Positions 43,897 to 54,558 of a DNA stretch of 64,000 bases are shown piece by piece. Numbering within the stretch: the first letter of the stretch is position 1; each line of letters begins with the position of its first letter. This stretch comes from [Clostridium] polysaccharolyticum (GTDB lineage: Bacteria > Bacillota > Clostridia > Lachnospirales > Lachnospiraceae), in assembly GCF_900111595.1 (NCBI RefSeq), contig NZ_FOHN01000001.1:5288-69287 (forward strand), read 5' to 3'. The position numbers were made by a program, and so were the translations under genes. Below the pieces are notes generated by a model. It worked only from the letters and a program-made list of their open reading frames with translations. It was not told the origin of the DNA and ran no database searches.

Positions 43897-45972
43897 ATGG
43901 TTAGACCGGGGATGCTCATTAGTGACAGATATGAGATTATTGAAAAAGTCGGAACAGGTGGAATGGCTGATGTCTACAAAGCAAAATGTCACCGTCTAAA
44001 CCGATTCGTCGCAATTAAGGTTTTAAAGGCAGAATATAGTGAGGATGAAAACTTTGTTGAAAAGTTTCGTGGCGAAGCCCAATCCGCTGCAGGATTATCA
44101 CATCCAAATATCGTAAATGTATATGATGTTGGTGATGATGATGGATTACACTATATTGTGATGGAATTAGTTGAAGGCATTACATTAAAGAGTTTTATTG
44201 AGCGAAAAGGCAAGCTGGATGTAAAAGAAGTGCTTGGAATATCCATTCAGATAGCACAGGGCATGGAAGCCGCCCATGCAAACCATATTGTACACCGTGA
44301 TATAAAACCACAGAATATTATTATTTCCAGGGAAGGAAAAGTAAAAGTTACTGACTTCGGTATTGCTAAGGCAGCAACATCCAATACCATTACTTCCAAT
44401 GCAATGGGATCGGTACATTACATTTCACCAGAACAGGCAAGAGGTGGATACAGTGATGATAAAAGTGATATTTACTCATTAGGCATTACCATGTATGAAA
44501 TGCTGTCAGGAAGAGTTCCATTTACTGGAGAGAATACGATTTCCGTAGCACTTCTGCATATACAGGGCGAAGCAGCATCACTAAGGGATTTAGATCCGAC
44601 GATTCCTATCAGTATTGATAAAATTGTACAGAAATGCATGCAGAAAAAGCCGGAACGAAGATATCCAAATGTTTCAGAATTAATTAAGGATTTAAGATTG
44701 GCTATTACAAATCCAAATGATGATTTTGTAAAGATTCCACCGATGGTGATTGTGGATTCTCCGACGATTCATATATCTGATGACGAGATTAACCATATTA
44801 AGAGTGCGTCAAAGGAAAACCAAAACATCTATCATGATTTAGATGAGCCTGAAGAGGCAGAGGATGATAAAGAGGATGACGAGGACGATGAAGAGGATAT
44901 TGATCCAAAAGTGGAAAAAATGCTGCATATTGGTGGAGCTGTGGTAGGTGTCGTTTTAGTAGGCCTGATTGTTTTTATCATATTTAAAGTGTTTATTGGG
45001 GGAAGTGGAAGCGACAAGCCTGTTCTTCCAAGTGCAGAACCTTCTGTTACACAGGAAGCAGCGCCATCCCCAGCGACAAGTGAAGCACCTTCTGTAAATG
45101 TCCCAGATGTAGTGGGCAAAAGCTTAGAAGAGGCGAAAACTTTGTTAGAAGAAGCTAAAGTGAAATACACGATTGAAAATGAATACAGTTCTTTTGTGAA
45201 AGCAGGAAATGTCATTTCCACAGATCCAAAAGCAGGTGAAGAAATTCCTTCGGACAAAGAGGTTGTAGTTACAGTAAGCAGAGGAACCCAGAAGCTGGAA
45301 GTTCCTAATGTTGCAGGCAAATCTGTAGAAGATGCAGTCCGTGAACTGGAAGCAGCTGGTTTTGCTGTAAAGAAAGATACTGCCAATAGTGATTCAGTAG
45401 AAGAAGGTAAAGTAGTTTATACAGAACCAAAAGCCGGAAGTGAAACAGAAAAAGGCGCAACAATAACTGTTTTTGAGAGTTTAGGGGCAGAAGTGAAATA
45501 TGTCTATGTTCCGGATTTGACAAATCAGACACAGGCAGATGCGGAAAGCAGATTAAAGAGTTCGAATCTTGTACTTGGCAAGGTAAGATATAAAAATTCA
45601 GACACTTATAAAGAGGGAAAAGTCATTGACCAGACATACTCAGTGAATTCCAAAGTGGAAGAAGGAACTGCTATTGGTGTTACCATTAGTTTAGGACCAA
45701 AAAAGAAAGCAGTTTATAAATATTATGGCGATGCTGTGGTAACTTACAATCCATTTGATTTTGAGGATGAAAGTGGAAAAGTTGAAATAATCCTTTCTCA
45801 AAGTGGACATAGTAAGACGGTATATAGTGAGGAATGTACGTATGGTGATTTCCCGCTGCCATTATCCGATATTGAAGGATATGATGAATCAAATGGAACG
45901 CTGACGATGTATGTGGATGGGGAACAAAGAGGTGACTCTATATCCATATCGTTTACGAAAGTGGAGCAGTAA
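43897..45972 (+). CDS. prkC: Membrane Ser/Thr protein kinase with PASTA domains
   Basis: 691 residues. Kinase domain about 12-275 with GTGGMADVY, Lys41, HRDIKPQN (Asp135) and VTDFGIA; an acidic linker (about 320-340, seven-plus Glu and Asp); one membrane segment (about 346-367); then three PASTA repeats outside (NVPDVVGKS, EVPNVAGKS and YVPDLTNQT starts), and a C-terminal domain of about 85 residues. It senses cell-wall fragments and signals inside. Ribosome site AAAAGGAGGAAAGCT. prpC precedes it, 53 bases away. Confidence 0.95.
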   Translation: MVRPGMLISDRYEIIEKVGTGGMADVYKAKCHRLNRFVAIKVLKAEYSEDENFVEKFRGEAQSAAGLSHPNIVNVYDVGDDDGLHYIVMELVEGITLKSFIERKGKLDVKEVLGISIQIAQGMEAAHANHIVHRDIKPQNIIISREGKVKVTDFGIAKAATSNTITSNAMGSVHYISPEQARGGYSDDKSDIYSLGITMYEMLSGRVPFTGENTISVALLHIQGEAASLRDLDPTIPISIDKIVQKCMQKKPERRYPNVSELIKDLRLAITNPNDDFVKIPPMVIVDSPTIHISDDEINHIKSASKENQNIYHDLDEPEEAEDDKEDDEDDEEDIDPKVEKMLHIGGAVVGVVLVGLIVFIIFKVFIGGSGSDKPVLPSAEPSVTQEAAPSPATSEAPSVNVPDVVGKSLEEAKTLLEEAKVKYTIENEYSSFVKAGNVISTDPKAGEEIPSDKEVVVTVSRGTQKLEVPNVAGKSVEDAVRELEAAGFAVKKDTANSDSVEEGKVVYTEPKAGSETEKGATITVFESLGAEVKYVYVPDLTNQTQADAESRLKSSNLVLGKVRYKNSDTYKEGKVIDQTYSVNSKVEEGTAIGVTISLGPKKKAVYKYYGDAVVTYNPFDFEDESGKVEIILSQSGHSKTVYSEECTYGDFPLPLSDIEGYDESNGTLTMYVDGEQRGDSISISFTKVEQ

Positions 45973-45976
45973 GCAG

Positions 45977-46855
45977 ATGATTGGAAAGATAATAAAAGGA
46001 ATTGCGGGCTTTTATTATGTTCATACGCCACATAATGTGGTGTATGAATGTAAGGCCAAAGGTGCATTCCGCAATAAAAAAGTAAAGCCATTGGTTGGTG
46101 ATGATGTAGAAATTGATGTGCTTAGCGAAGAAATGGCTACAGGAAATATAGCAAAAGTACTGGAAAGGCATAATCAGTTAATCCGTCCAGCAGTGGCTAA
46201 TGTTGATCAGGCAGTTATTATTTTTGCTGCAGCAAAGCCAGAACCAAATTTTAATTTGCTGGATCGTTTTCTTGTAATGATGGTAAGACAGGAGATTCCT
46301 TGTGTTATTTGTTTCAATAAGCAGGATGTTGCCAATGACGAGCAGCTTAGGCTGCTGGAAGAAACCTATGTAAGGTGCGGTTATAAAGTAGTGTTTACCA
46401 GTACCATTACAGGGCAGGGAATGGAAGAGTTTAAAGAACTTTTAAACAATAAAACGACTGTGCTGGCAGGACCTTCCGGTGTAGGAAAGTCCTCTATTAT
46501 TAATGTCATAAAACCAGAAGCGAATATGGAGACAGGAGAAATAAGCCAGAAGATTGAGCGTGGCAGACACACGACAAGACATTCTGAACTGTTTCATGTA
46601 GCGGGAAGCACTTATATTATGGATACACCTGGATTTACTTCCTTATATATTGAAGGAATGGAAAAAGAAGAATTAAAAGATTACTTTCTGGAATTTGAAG
46701 AATATGAACCCTACTGCAGGTTTAATGGGTGTGTTCATATGGATGAGCCCGCATGTGGTGTAAAAGATGCTCTTGCAGAGGGAAAAATAAGCAAGATCCG
46801 TTATGAGAATTATAAATTCTTATATGAAGAACTAAAACAGCAGAAAAAATATTAA
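45977..46855 (+). CDS. rsgA: Ribosome small subunit-dependent GTPase
   Basis: 292 residues, start at 45977, four bases after prkC. OB domain, then the circularly permuted GTPase: NKQDV (G4) before the P-loop AGPSGVGKSSIINVI, DTPGFTSL, and the zinc-binding segment CRFNGCVHMDEPAC. It helps 30S maturation. Confidence 0.95.
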   Translation: MIGKIIKGIAGFYYVHTPHNVVYECKAKGAFRNKKVKPLVGDDVEIDVLSEEMATGNIAKVLERHNQLIRPAVANVDQAVIIFAAAKPEPNFNLLDRFLVMMVRQEIPCVICFNKQDVANDEQLRLLEETYVRCGYKVVFTSTITGQGMEEFKELLNNKTTVLAGPSGVGKSSIINVIKPEANMETGEISQKIERGRHTTRHSELFHVAGSTYIMDTPGFTSLYIEGMEKEELKDYFLEFEEYEPYCRFNGCVHMDEPACGVKDALAEGKISKIRYENYKFLYEELKQQKKY

Positions 46856-46867
46856 GGACGGGATAAC

Positions 46868-47527
46868 ATGTATAAATTAGCACCTTCGCTGCTGGCTGCG
46901 GATTTTAAGCAGCTGCACAACCAGATTGAAGCAGTGGACAAGGCAGGAGCCCATATGCTTCATATTGATGTAATGGATGGTATTTTTGTGCCAAGCATTT
47001 CTTTTGGAATGCCATTGATACAGTCTATTAGAGAAGTAACAAAGATACCTTTTGATGTACATTTAATGATTGAAGAACCTTCAAGATATGTTGAAGAATT
47101 TAAAAAATGTGGAGCAGATATTTTAACAGTTCATGCAGAGGCCTGTAAACATCTGAACCGAACTGTAATGGCAATTAAAGATGCAGGAATGAAAGCAAGT
47201 GTGGCTTTGAATCCGGCAACGCCGCTTAATGTTCTGGATTATGTATTAGAAGAACTGGATATGGTACTTATTATGAGTGTAAATCCTGGATTTGGAGGAC
47301 AAACATTTATACCGAATACCTTAGCGAAGATAGAACAGTTACGTAAGATGGTGGAATTAAGAGGTCTTGCAACAGATATCCAGGTAGACGGTGGTGTCAG
47401 CATGAAAAATGCAAAGACGGTATTAGCTGCAGGAGCTAATGTACTCGTTGCAGGAACAGCCGTCTATAAGGGTGATGTGGAAAAAAACATACAAGGTTTT
47501 AAAGAGGTGTTTGCCAGTGCAGAATAA
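46868..47527 (+). CDS. rpe: Ribulose-phosphate 3-epimerase
   Basis: 219 residues. APSLLAADF start, [34 protein letters not shown] and VDGGVS are all present, with His and Asp metal ligands. It interconverts ribulose- and xylulose-5-phosphate. The thiN start overlaps its end by 11 bases. Confidence 0.96.
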   Translation: MYKLAPSLLAADFKQLHNQIEAVDKAGAHMLHIDVMDGIFVPSISFGMPLIQSIREVTKIPFDVHLMIEEPSRYVEEFKKCGADILTVHAEACKHLNRTVMAIKDAGMKASVALNPATPLNVLDYVLEELDMVLIMSVNPGFGGQTFIPNTLAKIEQLRKMVELRGLATDIQVDGGVSMKNAKTVLAAGANVLVAGTAVYKGDVEKNIQGFKEVFASAE

Positions 47528-48227
47528 TAGCAGGCATACAGAAGAAAATAAGGCGGGCCAGCTGGCTTTTGGAAAATGTAAAAATGTCTGTATTTTATCA
47601 GGTGGAGATGTGAACCATGAATTTCTTCTGGAATTTTTACAGGAGGAACCTTGTGAACAGATGATCTGTGTAGACGGAGGTCTGGCACATGCCTATGCAC
47701 TTGGCTTAAAAGTGGATTATATTGTAGGAGACTTTGATACGATAGATGTTAAAGTGCTGGAATATTATAAAAAACATTCCAAAGTGCCAATCAGGGAATT
47801 TCAGCCGGAAAAGGATTATACGGATACGGATATTGCACTGGATATGGCATTATCTTTAAAGCCAAAGATTATTTATATTCTGGGAGGCATAGGGAGCCGC
47901 ATGGATCATACTCTTGGGAATATCCATATACTGAAAAAAGCATTATGTTCACAGGCAAAGACGTTTCTATTAAATGAACATAACCGCATTTCTATGGCAG
48001 ACCATTCATTTGCCGTAGAGCGGTCAAAAGCATTTGGGGATTATATATCCTTTTTGCCATTTACAGAAACAGTTAAGAATCTTACATTAAAGGGGTTTAA
48101 ATATCCACTAGAACATTGTACAATGGTAAATGGCGAAAGTTTAGGAATCAGTAATGAAATTGTAAATGAGACAGCGTATGTTGAATTTCAAGAAGGAATT
48201 TTATTAATGATAGAGGCTAGAGATTAA
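47517..48227 (+). CDS. thiN: Thiamine diphosphokinase
   Basis: 236 residues from the GTG at 47517 behind GAGGTG; the frame is open further upstream but that is inside rpe. VCVLSGG-like start, [20 protein letters not shown] and [13 protein letters not shown] with [13 protein letters not shown] are family marks. It makes thiamine pyrophosphate. Placement after rpe is conserved. Confidence 0.9.
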   Translation: MQNNSRHTEENKAGQLAFGKCKNVCILSGGDVNHEFLLEFLQEEPCEQMICVDGGLAHAYALGLKVDYIVGDFDTIDVKVLEYYKKHSKVPIREFQPEKDYTDTDIALDMALSLKPKIIYILGGIGSRMDHTLGNIHILKKALCSQAKTFLLNEHNRISMADHSFAVERSKAFGDYISFLPFTETVKNLTLKGFKYPLEHCTMVNGESLGISNEIVNETAYVEFQEGILLMIEARD

Positions 48228-48261
48228 AGATGCGAGAATATGAAAAGGAAAGAGGAAGAAT

Positions 48262-49359
48262 ATGAAATTAGGAATTGTTGGACTGCCTAACGTAGGCAAA
48301 AGTACATTATTTAATTCATTAACAAAAGCAGGAGCAGAATCGGCAAACTATCCATTCTGTACAATTGATCCGAATATAGGAATCGTTACTGTTCCAGATA
48401 AGAGGCTTCAGGTACTTACTGATATGTACAGCTCTCAGAAAACAGTACCAGCAACAATTGAATTCGTAGATATTGCGGGACTTGTAAAAGGTGCTTCTAA
48501 AGGAGAAGGTCTTGGTAACCAGTTCCTTGCAAATATCCGCGAAGTAGATGCAATTGTACATGTAGTACGCTGCTTTGAAGATACAAATATTATTCATGTA
48601 GATGGTTCTATTAATCCATTACGTGATATTGAAACCATTAACTTAGAGTTAGTATTTTCGGATATGGAAATGATTGAACGCCGTATTGCCCGTGCTTCTA
48701 AAGGTGCTAGAAATGATAAGACACTTGCAAAAGAAGTTGAATTCTTAAAACGCATTCAGGCGCATCTTGAAGCTGGCAATATGGCAAAGAGCTTTGAAGT
48801 AGAAGAGGAAGACGAAGCTGAATGGTTAAAAGGCTATCAGCTTTTAACAACAAAACCTGTTATTTATGCTGCAAATGTAAGTGAAGATGAGTTAGCAGAT
48901 GATGCGGCTAATAATGCTCATGTTCAGAAAGTACGGGAATTTGCTGCTGGAGAAAATTCAGAAGTATTTGTTATCTGTGCTCAGATTGAACAGGAAATTG
49001 CGGAATTAGATGACGATGAAAAGGCAGAGTTTTTACAAGATTTAGGTTTAGAGGAATCAGGTCTGGAAAAATTAATTCGTGCAAGTTATCATTTATTAGG
49101 ACTGATTAGTTATTTAACAGCGGGTGAAACAGAGACCAGAGCATGGACAATTACAAAAGGTACAAAAGCTCCAGGTGCTGCTGGAAAAATCCATAGTGAT
49201 TTCGAAAGAGGATTTATCCGTGCAGAAGTAGTAAGTTATGATAATTTAGTAGAATGCGGTTCCATGAATGCTGCCAAAGAAAAAGGCCTTGTCCGTTCAG
49301 AAGGAAAAGAATATGTTGTACAAGACGGAGATGTTATTTTATTCCGCTTTAATGTTTAA
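48262..49359 (+). CDS. ychF: Redox-regulated ATPase YchF
   Basis: 365 residues. [35 protein letters not shown] and the C-terminal TGS-type region ([29 protein letters not shown]) are hallmarks of the Obg-like ATPase YchF. It binds ribosomes. Confidence 0.96.
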   Translation: MKLGIVGLPNVGKSTLFNSLTKAGAESANYPFCTIDPNIGIVTVPDKRLQVLTDMYSSQKTVPATIEFVDIAGLVKGASKGEGLGNQFLANIREVDAIVHVVRCFEDTNIIHVDGSINPLRDIETINLELVFSDMEMIERRIARASKGARNDKTLAKEVEFLKRIQAHLEAGNMAKSFEVEEEDEAEWLKGYQLLTTKPVIYAANVSEDELADDAANNAHVQKVREFAAGENSEVFVICAQIEQEIAELDDDEKAEFLQDLGLEESGLEKLIRASYHLLGLISYLTAGETETRAWTITKGTKAPGAAGKIHSDFERGFIRAEVVSYDNLVECGSMNAAKEKGLVRSEGKEYVVQDGDVILFRFNV

Positions 49360-49385
49360 TCCTAATAGAATAAGAGGTGAATGGC

Positions 49386-50246
49386 TTGGCGGGATGTGAA
49401 GTGAGTTTTCCGAATCTGGGAATCTATTTTGAGAATGTTGGAAAATCTATCAGTGTATTTGGGTTTCAAATTGCTTTTTATGGAATGGTTATTACTTTAG
49501 GAATGATTTGTGGTTATCTGGCTGCAGAGTGGCAGGCGAAGAGGACTGGACAAAATCCAGAACTTTATTTGGATTTTGCCATCTATGCCATAATCTTTTC
49601 CGTAATAGGTGCTAGAATTTATTATGTAATCTTTGCCTGGGATGAATTTCGAGACAGGCCTTTTCAGGCCTTTAATATCAGGACTGGCGGATTGGCGATT
49701 TATGGTGGAGTCATTGCAGGTGTCCTGACAGCGGCTGTTTACTCCAAGATAAAGAAAGTGAATTTCTGGATGCTCACAGATACTGCAATTACAGGGTTAT
49801 TGACAGGACAGATTATTGGACGCTGGGGGAATTTTTTTAACAAAGAGGCATTTGGTGCATATACTAACAATCTTTTTGCAATGAGACTTCCTTGGGACGT
49901 TGCCAGATACCATGTTTCTGCTTCATCTGTGGAAGAACTTTTGCCTCATGTAAAAGATGGATATATACAAGTGCATCCTACTTTTCTCTATGAATCAGTA
50001 TGGAATCTGGTTTTGCTTGTTTTGATTCTTCTCTATACAAAGCACAAGAAATTTGATGGGGAGTTGTTCCTTCTCTATTTAGGCGGATATGGTCTGGGAC
50101 GAATCTGGATTGAAGCACTTCGGACAGATCAGCTTCTTTTATGGGGAACAAATATTGCAGTTTCCCAGCTGTTAGCATTCTGCATGTTAATTTTTTCAGC
50201 CGGTGCAATTTTTTATAATCGTCGAAAGATAGTAAATAGGAACTAA
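49386..50246 (+). CDS. lgt: Prolipoprotein diacylglyceryl transferase
   Basis: 286 residues; TTG at 49386 was chosen as start (GAGGTG six bases before), though a GTG at 49377 is possible. Several membrane segments, with IGRWGNFFNKEAFG and HPTFLYESVWNL. It transfers diacylglycerol to the lipobox Cys of lipoproteins. It ends before a terminator. Confidence 0.92.
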   Translation: MAGCEVSFPNLGIYFENVGKSISVFGFQIAFYGMVITLGMICGYLAAEWQAKRTGQNPELYLDFAIYAIIFSVIGARIYYVIFAWDEFRDRPFQAFNIRTGGLAIYGGVIAGVLTAAVYSKIKKVNFWMLTDTAITGLLTGQIIGRWGNFFNKEAFGAYTNNLFAMRLPWDVARYHVSASSVEELLPHVKDGYIQVHPTFLYESVWNLVLLVLILLYTKHKKFDGELFLLYLGGYGLGRIWIEALRTDQLLLWGTNIAVSQLLAFCMLIFSAGAIFYNRRKIVNRN

Positions 50247-50277
50247 ATAAAGATGAAATAGTAAATAAATGTAAAAG

Positions 50278-50327
50278 AAATAGCAAAAGTTGCCAAATAT
50301 TGGCGCAATTTATTGCTATTTTTTTTA
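50278..50327 (+). terminator. Terminator between lgt and the dcw cluster
   Basis: AAATAGCAA (50278-50286) and TTGCTATTT (50313-50321), with inner GCCAA/TTGGC pairing, then TTTTTT. Confidence 0.75.
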
Positions 50328-50335
50328 TGTTTAAC

Positions 50336-50419
50336 TTGATCATTTTGCTTAAAAGGGTTAAAATTATTACACATGTGGCATAGAGTGGTGGAAAGTGGTG
50401 AATGAAACCTGAAAAGTGG
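50336..50419 (+). promoter_or_regulatory. dcw-cluster promoter followed by MraZ-type GTGG boxes
   Basis: TTGATC (50336-50341), a 17-base spacer and TAAAAT (50359-50364). GTGG starts at 50375, 50385 and 50395, exactly ten bases apart, and again at 50416. Ten-base-phased GTGG repeats are the known binding site of MraZ, encoded next, so autoregulation is likely. Confidence 0.8.
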
Positions 50420-50445
50420 TGCATGCTAAAAGGCAGGTGAAATCC

Positions 50446-50874
50446 ATGTTCATGGGTGAGTATAATCATACAATTGACGCAAAAGGCAGAATCATCATGC
50501 CGTCTAAATTCAGGGCAGATTTAGGAGAACAGTTCGTTATGACTTTGGGTTTGGATGGGTGTCTATTTGTGTACCCTAATGAAGAGTGGATGAACTTTGT
50601 TGAAGAATTGAAAAAGCTTCCTGGAAGCAAAGAAGCCAGACAATTGCAACGTTACTTTATGGCAGGTGCTATTGCATGTGAAGTAGACAAGCAGGGCCGT
50701 GTTCTGATTCCTTCAAAATTAAGAGGCCATGCAGGGTTAGAAAAGGATGTAGTATTTGTGGGCGTTTTGAGCAAAATAGAAGTGTGGAGTAAAGAACGTT
50801 GGGATGAAAACAATACTTATGACAATATGGATGAAATTGCAGACCATATGTCATCGTTTGGCTTAAGTTTCTAG
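50446..50874 (+). CDS. mraZ: Division/cell-wall cluster transcriptional regulator MraZ
   Basis: 142 residues; starts at 50446 behind GGCAGGTGAAATCC. Two AbrB-like repeats, the first with [18 protein letters not shown], the second with [15 protein letters not shown]. It represses the cluster by binding the upstream boxes. Confidence 0.97.
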   Translation: MFMGEYNHTIDAKGRIIMPSKFRADLGEQFVMTLGLDGCLFVYPNEEWMNFVEELKKLPGSKEARQLQRYFMAGAIACEVDKQGRVLIPSKLRGHAGLEKDVVFVGVLSKIEVWSKERWDENNTYDNMDEIADHMSSFGLSF

Positions 50875-50896
50875 GAAAGAAGGTAGACATAAGAAA

Positions 50897-51844
50897 ATGG
50901 AATTCAATCACGTATCGGTATTATTAGAAGAAACAGTAGATAATTTAAATGTTCGAGAAGGAAAAATATATGTAGATGGCACACTTGGAGGTGGCGGACA
51001 TTCCTATGAGATTCTAAAAAGAATGAATGGGAATGGCAGGCTTATCGGAATAGACCAAGATGCAGCGGCGATAGAAGCAGCTGGAAAGAGGCTGGAAAAA
51101 TATCAGGATGCGGTTACCATTGTTAGGGACAATTACTGTAATATGAAACATGTAATGTCTAGTATTGGAATAGATAAAGTGGATGGGATAGTTTTAGATC
51201 TTGGAGTATCCTCCTACCAGTTAGATACCATTGACAGAGGTTTTTCTTATCGGGAAGATGCAACATTAGATATGCGTATGGATCAAAGACAGCTGCAGAC
51301 TGCAAAAGATGTTGTGAATCAGTATTCGGAGATGGAGCTGTTTAAGATAATAAGAGATTATGGTGAAGACCGATTTGCAAAAAATATTGCAAAACATATT
51401 GTTAGAGCGAGAGAAGAAAAAGAAATAGAGACTACTTTAGAATTAGCTGAAATCATAAAAAATGCAATACCGGCTAAAGTGCGTGCAACAGGCGGGCATC
51501 CGGCTAAAAGAACCTTTCAGGCAATCCGGATCGAATTAAACCACGAATTGGATGTGCTTAGAAATACGTTAGATGATATGATGGATCTTTTAAATGATAA
51601 AGGAAGGCTATGTATCATTACATTCCATTCTTTAGAGGACAGGATTGTAAAAAACAGTTTCCGGGATGCAGAAAATCCATGTATCTGTCCACCGGATTTC
51701 CCAGTATGTGTCTGTGGAAAAAAGCCAAAAGGGCAAGTGGTATCCAGAAAGCCTATTTTGCCTAGTGAGGGAGAATTAGCTGTGAATAAACGTTCAAAAA
51801 GTGCTAAGTTAAGAGTGTTTGAACGAAAAATAAACAGAGGATGA
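50897..51844 (+). CDS. rsmH: 16S rRNA (cytosine-1402-N4)-methyltransferase
   Basis: 315 residues. [50 protein letters not shown] and [12 protein letters not shown] are hallmarks of RsmH (MraW). Follows mraZ as usual. Confidence 0.97.
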   Translation: MEFNHVSVLLEETVDNLNVREGKIYVDGTLGGGGHSYEILKRMNGNGRLIGIDQDAAAIEAAGKRLEKYQDAVTIVRDNYCNMKHVMSSIGIDKVDGIVLDLGVSSYQLDTIDRGFSYREDATLDMRMDQRQLQTAKDVVNQYSEMELFKIIRDYGEDRFAKNIAKHIVRAREEKEIETTLELAEIIKNAIPAKVRATGGHPAKRTFQAIRIELNHELDVLRNTLDDMMDLLNDKGRLCIITFHSLEDRIVKNSFRDAENPCICPPDFPVCVCGKKPKGQVVSRKPILPSEGELAVNKRSKSAKLRVFERKINRG

Positions 51845-51871
51845 ATATGAAGAAAGTGAGGGAGAGCGTTC

Positions 51872-52432
51872 ATGAAGGAAAGAAATTATGCGAATAACAG
51901 ATATGTTATTGAAGGAAGCAGTGTGAGAAAACTACATGGGAATACGAGCCGTCCATCCTATGAGGAATCTATGAATGAATGGCTTGAACGCCGTGAGAGG
52001 AAGCAGCGGCAAAGAAGAAGTGAGGAAGCTCGGAAAAGACGGTTACAGAGAGAACAAGAGACGAGGATGGATTTAATTACTTTTATTTTCCTGACAGGTG
52101 CTGTTATTTGTACATTTTATGTTTGTGCGTCCTATATTGGAGTAAGAAGTCAAGTTACAAATACAAGCAAAAAAATTGCCGCAATTGAAAGTGAAATAAT
52201 ATCAATTAAAAACACAAATCAGATAGAGCTAGAGAAAGTCCAGGATTCCCCTGATTTAGCCTATGTCTACAAGGTTGCTACCAAAGAATTAGGCATGGTA
52301 CATCCAAAATCTAACCAAGTAATTGAATACCAGCAGGTAAAAAGTGATTACTTGAAACAGTATGAAGATATTCCGGAACAAAAAGAAGAAAACATAGTAA
52401 AAAAAATTGTGAAAAAGTTAAAGAAGAACTAG
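51872..52432 (+). CDS. ftsL: FtsL-like septum formation protein
   Basis: 186 residues, no strong conserved motif. A charged N-terminus (Arg and Lys rich, ERRERKQRQRRSEEARKR) precedes one membrane segment (LITFIFLTGAVICTFYVCASYI) and a coiled-coil-like extracellular helix. Size, layout and position between rsmH and the PBP support FtsL, part of the divisome. Confidence 0.8.
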   Translation: MKERNYANNRYVIEGSSVRKLHGNTSRPSYEESMNEWLERRERKQRQRRSEEARKRRLQREQETRMDLITFIFLTGAVICTFYVCASYIGVRSQVTNTSKKIAAIESEIISIKNTNQIELEKVQDSPDLAYVYKVATKELGMVHPKSNQVIEYQQVKSDYLKQYEDIPEQKEENIVKKIVKKLKKN

Positions 52433-52480
52433 GGTGTTTGATACACTAGTTACACGAACTTAGATAAGTAGGTGGGTAAG

Positions 52481-54493
52481 ATGGGTGAAAGACAGCCTGT
52501 TAAGAAAAAGAAGAAAAAATTCGGTTTATTTATGCAACAGAACTTACTTGCTGTTTTTTTAATAGTATTGCTTGCGTTTGTTGGGCTAATTGTCCGTTTG
52601 GTATATTTAAACTATAGTGTTGGTGATAAGTATGAGAAAAGGGTACTTTCCCAGCAGACATACATGAGCAATGCGATTGCCTTTAAAAGAGGATCCATTT
52701 TAGATCGAAATGGTACAGTATTAGCAGAGAGTATTCGAGTTTACAATCTTATATTAGATCCCCTTAAGATGCAGTCACAGAATGGCGAGTATGTGGAACC
52801 CACTTTAAAAGCGTTGATGAAATGTTTTGAGGTAAAAGAAGAAGAGGTACGGACTATTTTGAAAGAGAAGGCCAAGTCACAGTACGTTGTATTTCAGAAA
52901 TTAATTGAAGCTGAAAAAGTAGAGGCGTTTAAGGCAATACAGGAAAACGATAAAAACGTACAAGGTGTCTGGTTTGAAGATGCTTATAAGCGTGTCTATC
53001 CATTAAAAAGCCTGGCTTGTGATGTAGTAGGATTTAATACAGGGGGGACTAGTACAGGAATAGAATCTTATTACAATGATGAGCTGACAGGTGAGGACGG
53101 CAGAGAGTATGGTTATTTTGACTCAGATTTGAATTTAGAACGAGTTGTAAAAGAAGCAACGAATGGCAATACTGTTGTTTCTGCTATTGATGCAAACATT
53201 CAGCAGATTGTTGAAAAGCATGTAGCGAAATTTAATAAGGAAACTGGGAGCAAGAATACAGCAGTCCTTGTTATGGACCCAAGAAATGGTGAAGTTTTAG
53301 CCATGACTTCGGGAAAACAGTACGATTTAAACCAGCCACAGGATTTATCAGGTATTTACTCAAAGAAAAAGCTTGCAAAAATGACAGAAGAGCAAAAGCT
53401 GGAAGCATTAAATAATATGTGGAGAAACTTTATTGTAAGTGATACATTTGAACCAGGTTCTACTTTTAAGCCGGTTACTGTGGCAGCGGGACTAGAGGAG
53501 GCATTCGTAAAAGAGAAGACTACATTTTACTGTGGAGGTTCAAAAAGGGTAGCTGACAGAAATATTCACTGTGCTGTTCGGGCAGGACATGGTACTATCA
53601 CATTATCACAGGCACTTATGTATTCCTGTAACGTAGCACTTATGGAAATTGCGGAGAAGTTAGGACCGTCTAGAATGTATCATTTCCAGACGAACCTGAT
53701 GTTTGGTTCTAGAACAGGAATCGACCTGCCAGCAGAAGCAACAGGTATTATCTTTCAGAAAGATAAGATAGGACCGACAGAATTAGCAACTCTTTCTTTC
53801 GGACAAGGGTTTAACACTTCCATGATTCAGATTGCGTCAGCATTTTCTTCTTTAATAAATGGTGGAAACTATTTCGAACCACATGTATTAAAAGAAACAA
53901 GAAGTGATTCTGGTGCAACCATTCGTAAAAAGGGAACGAATCTAATCAAGAAGAGTGTTTCAGATACAACCAGTGGCTTAATCCGTAAGTTCCTCCATGA
54001 AACAGTTGAAGATGGAACAGCTACGGCGGCAAAGATAGATGGCTATACCATTGGCGGCAAAACAGGTACAGCGGAAAAATATCCCCGTGGAAGCAAGAAG
54101 TATCTGGTTTCCTTTATTGGGTTTGCACCTGCAGACAATCCAGAAGCAGTTATTTACTGTGTTGTAGATGAGCCGGATGTAGCGGATCAGGCTCATAGTA
54201 CATTTGCTTCACAGCTTTTCCATGATATTGCACAAGAGGTTTACCCATTCTTAGGGATTTCTAAAACGCCAGAAGCCTTAAAACAGGAAGAAAAAGAACA
54301 GGCTGAAAAAGAAAAAGAAGAGAAGAAGAAAAAGCAGGAAAAATCAGAAGCGAAAAAACCAGAAGCTGAGGATGGAAAAACACCTTCAGGAACCGTTTTG
54401 GAAAGTGTTGGAGATGAAGAAGCAGGTGTACAGGATGATGTAGATTTGCCGATTGCTGATGAAACAACAGGTGCTTCCGATTTGATTCGTTAA
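52481..54493 (+). CDS. ftsI: Class B penicillin-binding protein, FtsI-like
   Basis: 670 residues, start at 52481 behind AGGTGGGTAAG. One N-terminal membrane segment, dimerisation domain, then the transpeptidase: active Ser in EPGSTFKPVT, YSCNVAL (SxN) and GGKTGTAEK (KTG). The C-terminal tail (about 600-670) is Glu and Lys rich with no PASTA domain. It cross-links septal peptidoglycan, with FtsW. Downstream is a related PBP. Confidence 0.9.
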   Translation: MGERQPVKKKKKKFGLFMQQNLLAVFLIVLLAFVGLIVRLVYLNYSVGDKYEKRVLSQQTYMSNAIAFKRGSILDRNGTVLAESIRVYNLILDPLKMQSQNGEYVEPTLKALMKCFEVKEEEVRTILKEKAKSQYVVFQKLIEAEKVEAFKAIQENDKNVQGVWFEDAYKRVYPLKSLACDVVGFNTGGTSTGIESYYNDELTGEDGREYGYFDSDLNLERVVKEATNGNTVVSAIDANIQQIVEKHVAKFNKETGSKNTAVLVMDPRNGEVLAMTSGKQYDLNQPQDLSGIYSKKKLAKMTEEQKLEALNNMWRNFIVSDTFEPGSTFKPVTVAAGLEEAFVKEKTTFYCGGSKRVADRNIHCAVRAGHGTITLSQALMYSCNVALMEIAEKLGPSRMYHFQTNLMFGSRTGIDLPAEATGIIFQKDKIGPTELATLSFGQGFNTSMIQIASAFSSLINGGNYFEPHVLKETRSDSGATIRKKGTNLIKKSVSDTTSGLIRKFLHETVEDGTATAAKIDGYTIGGKTGTAEKYPRGSKKYLVSFIGFAPADNPEAVIYCVVDEPDVADQAHSTFASQLFHDIAQEVYPFLGISKTPEALKQEEKEQAEKEKEEKKKKQEKSEAKKPEAEDGKTPSGTVLESVGDEEAGVQDDVDLPIADETTGASDLIR

Positions 54494-54558
54494 AAAACAG
54501 GCATAATTTGTACTTCCCTATAATAAAATGAATTGATAAGTATAAAGGGATGTACATC

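Noticed and set aside
44832-45386. Long minus-strand open frame opposite prkC, rich in Ser and Thr
   Set aside because: It is the antisense image of the acidic linker and PASTA part of prkC, low in complexity, with no family resemblance.
50281-50321. Terminator-like stem as part of an mraZ leader riboswitch
   Set aside because: It lies upstream of the predicted promoter and right after lgt, so a plain terminator is simpler.
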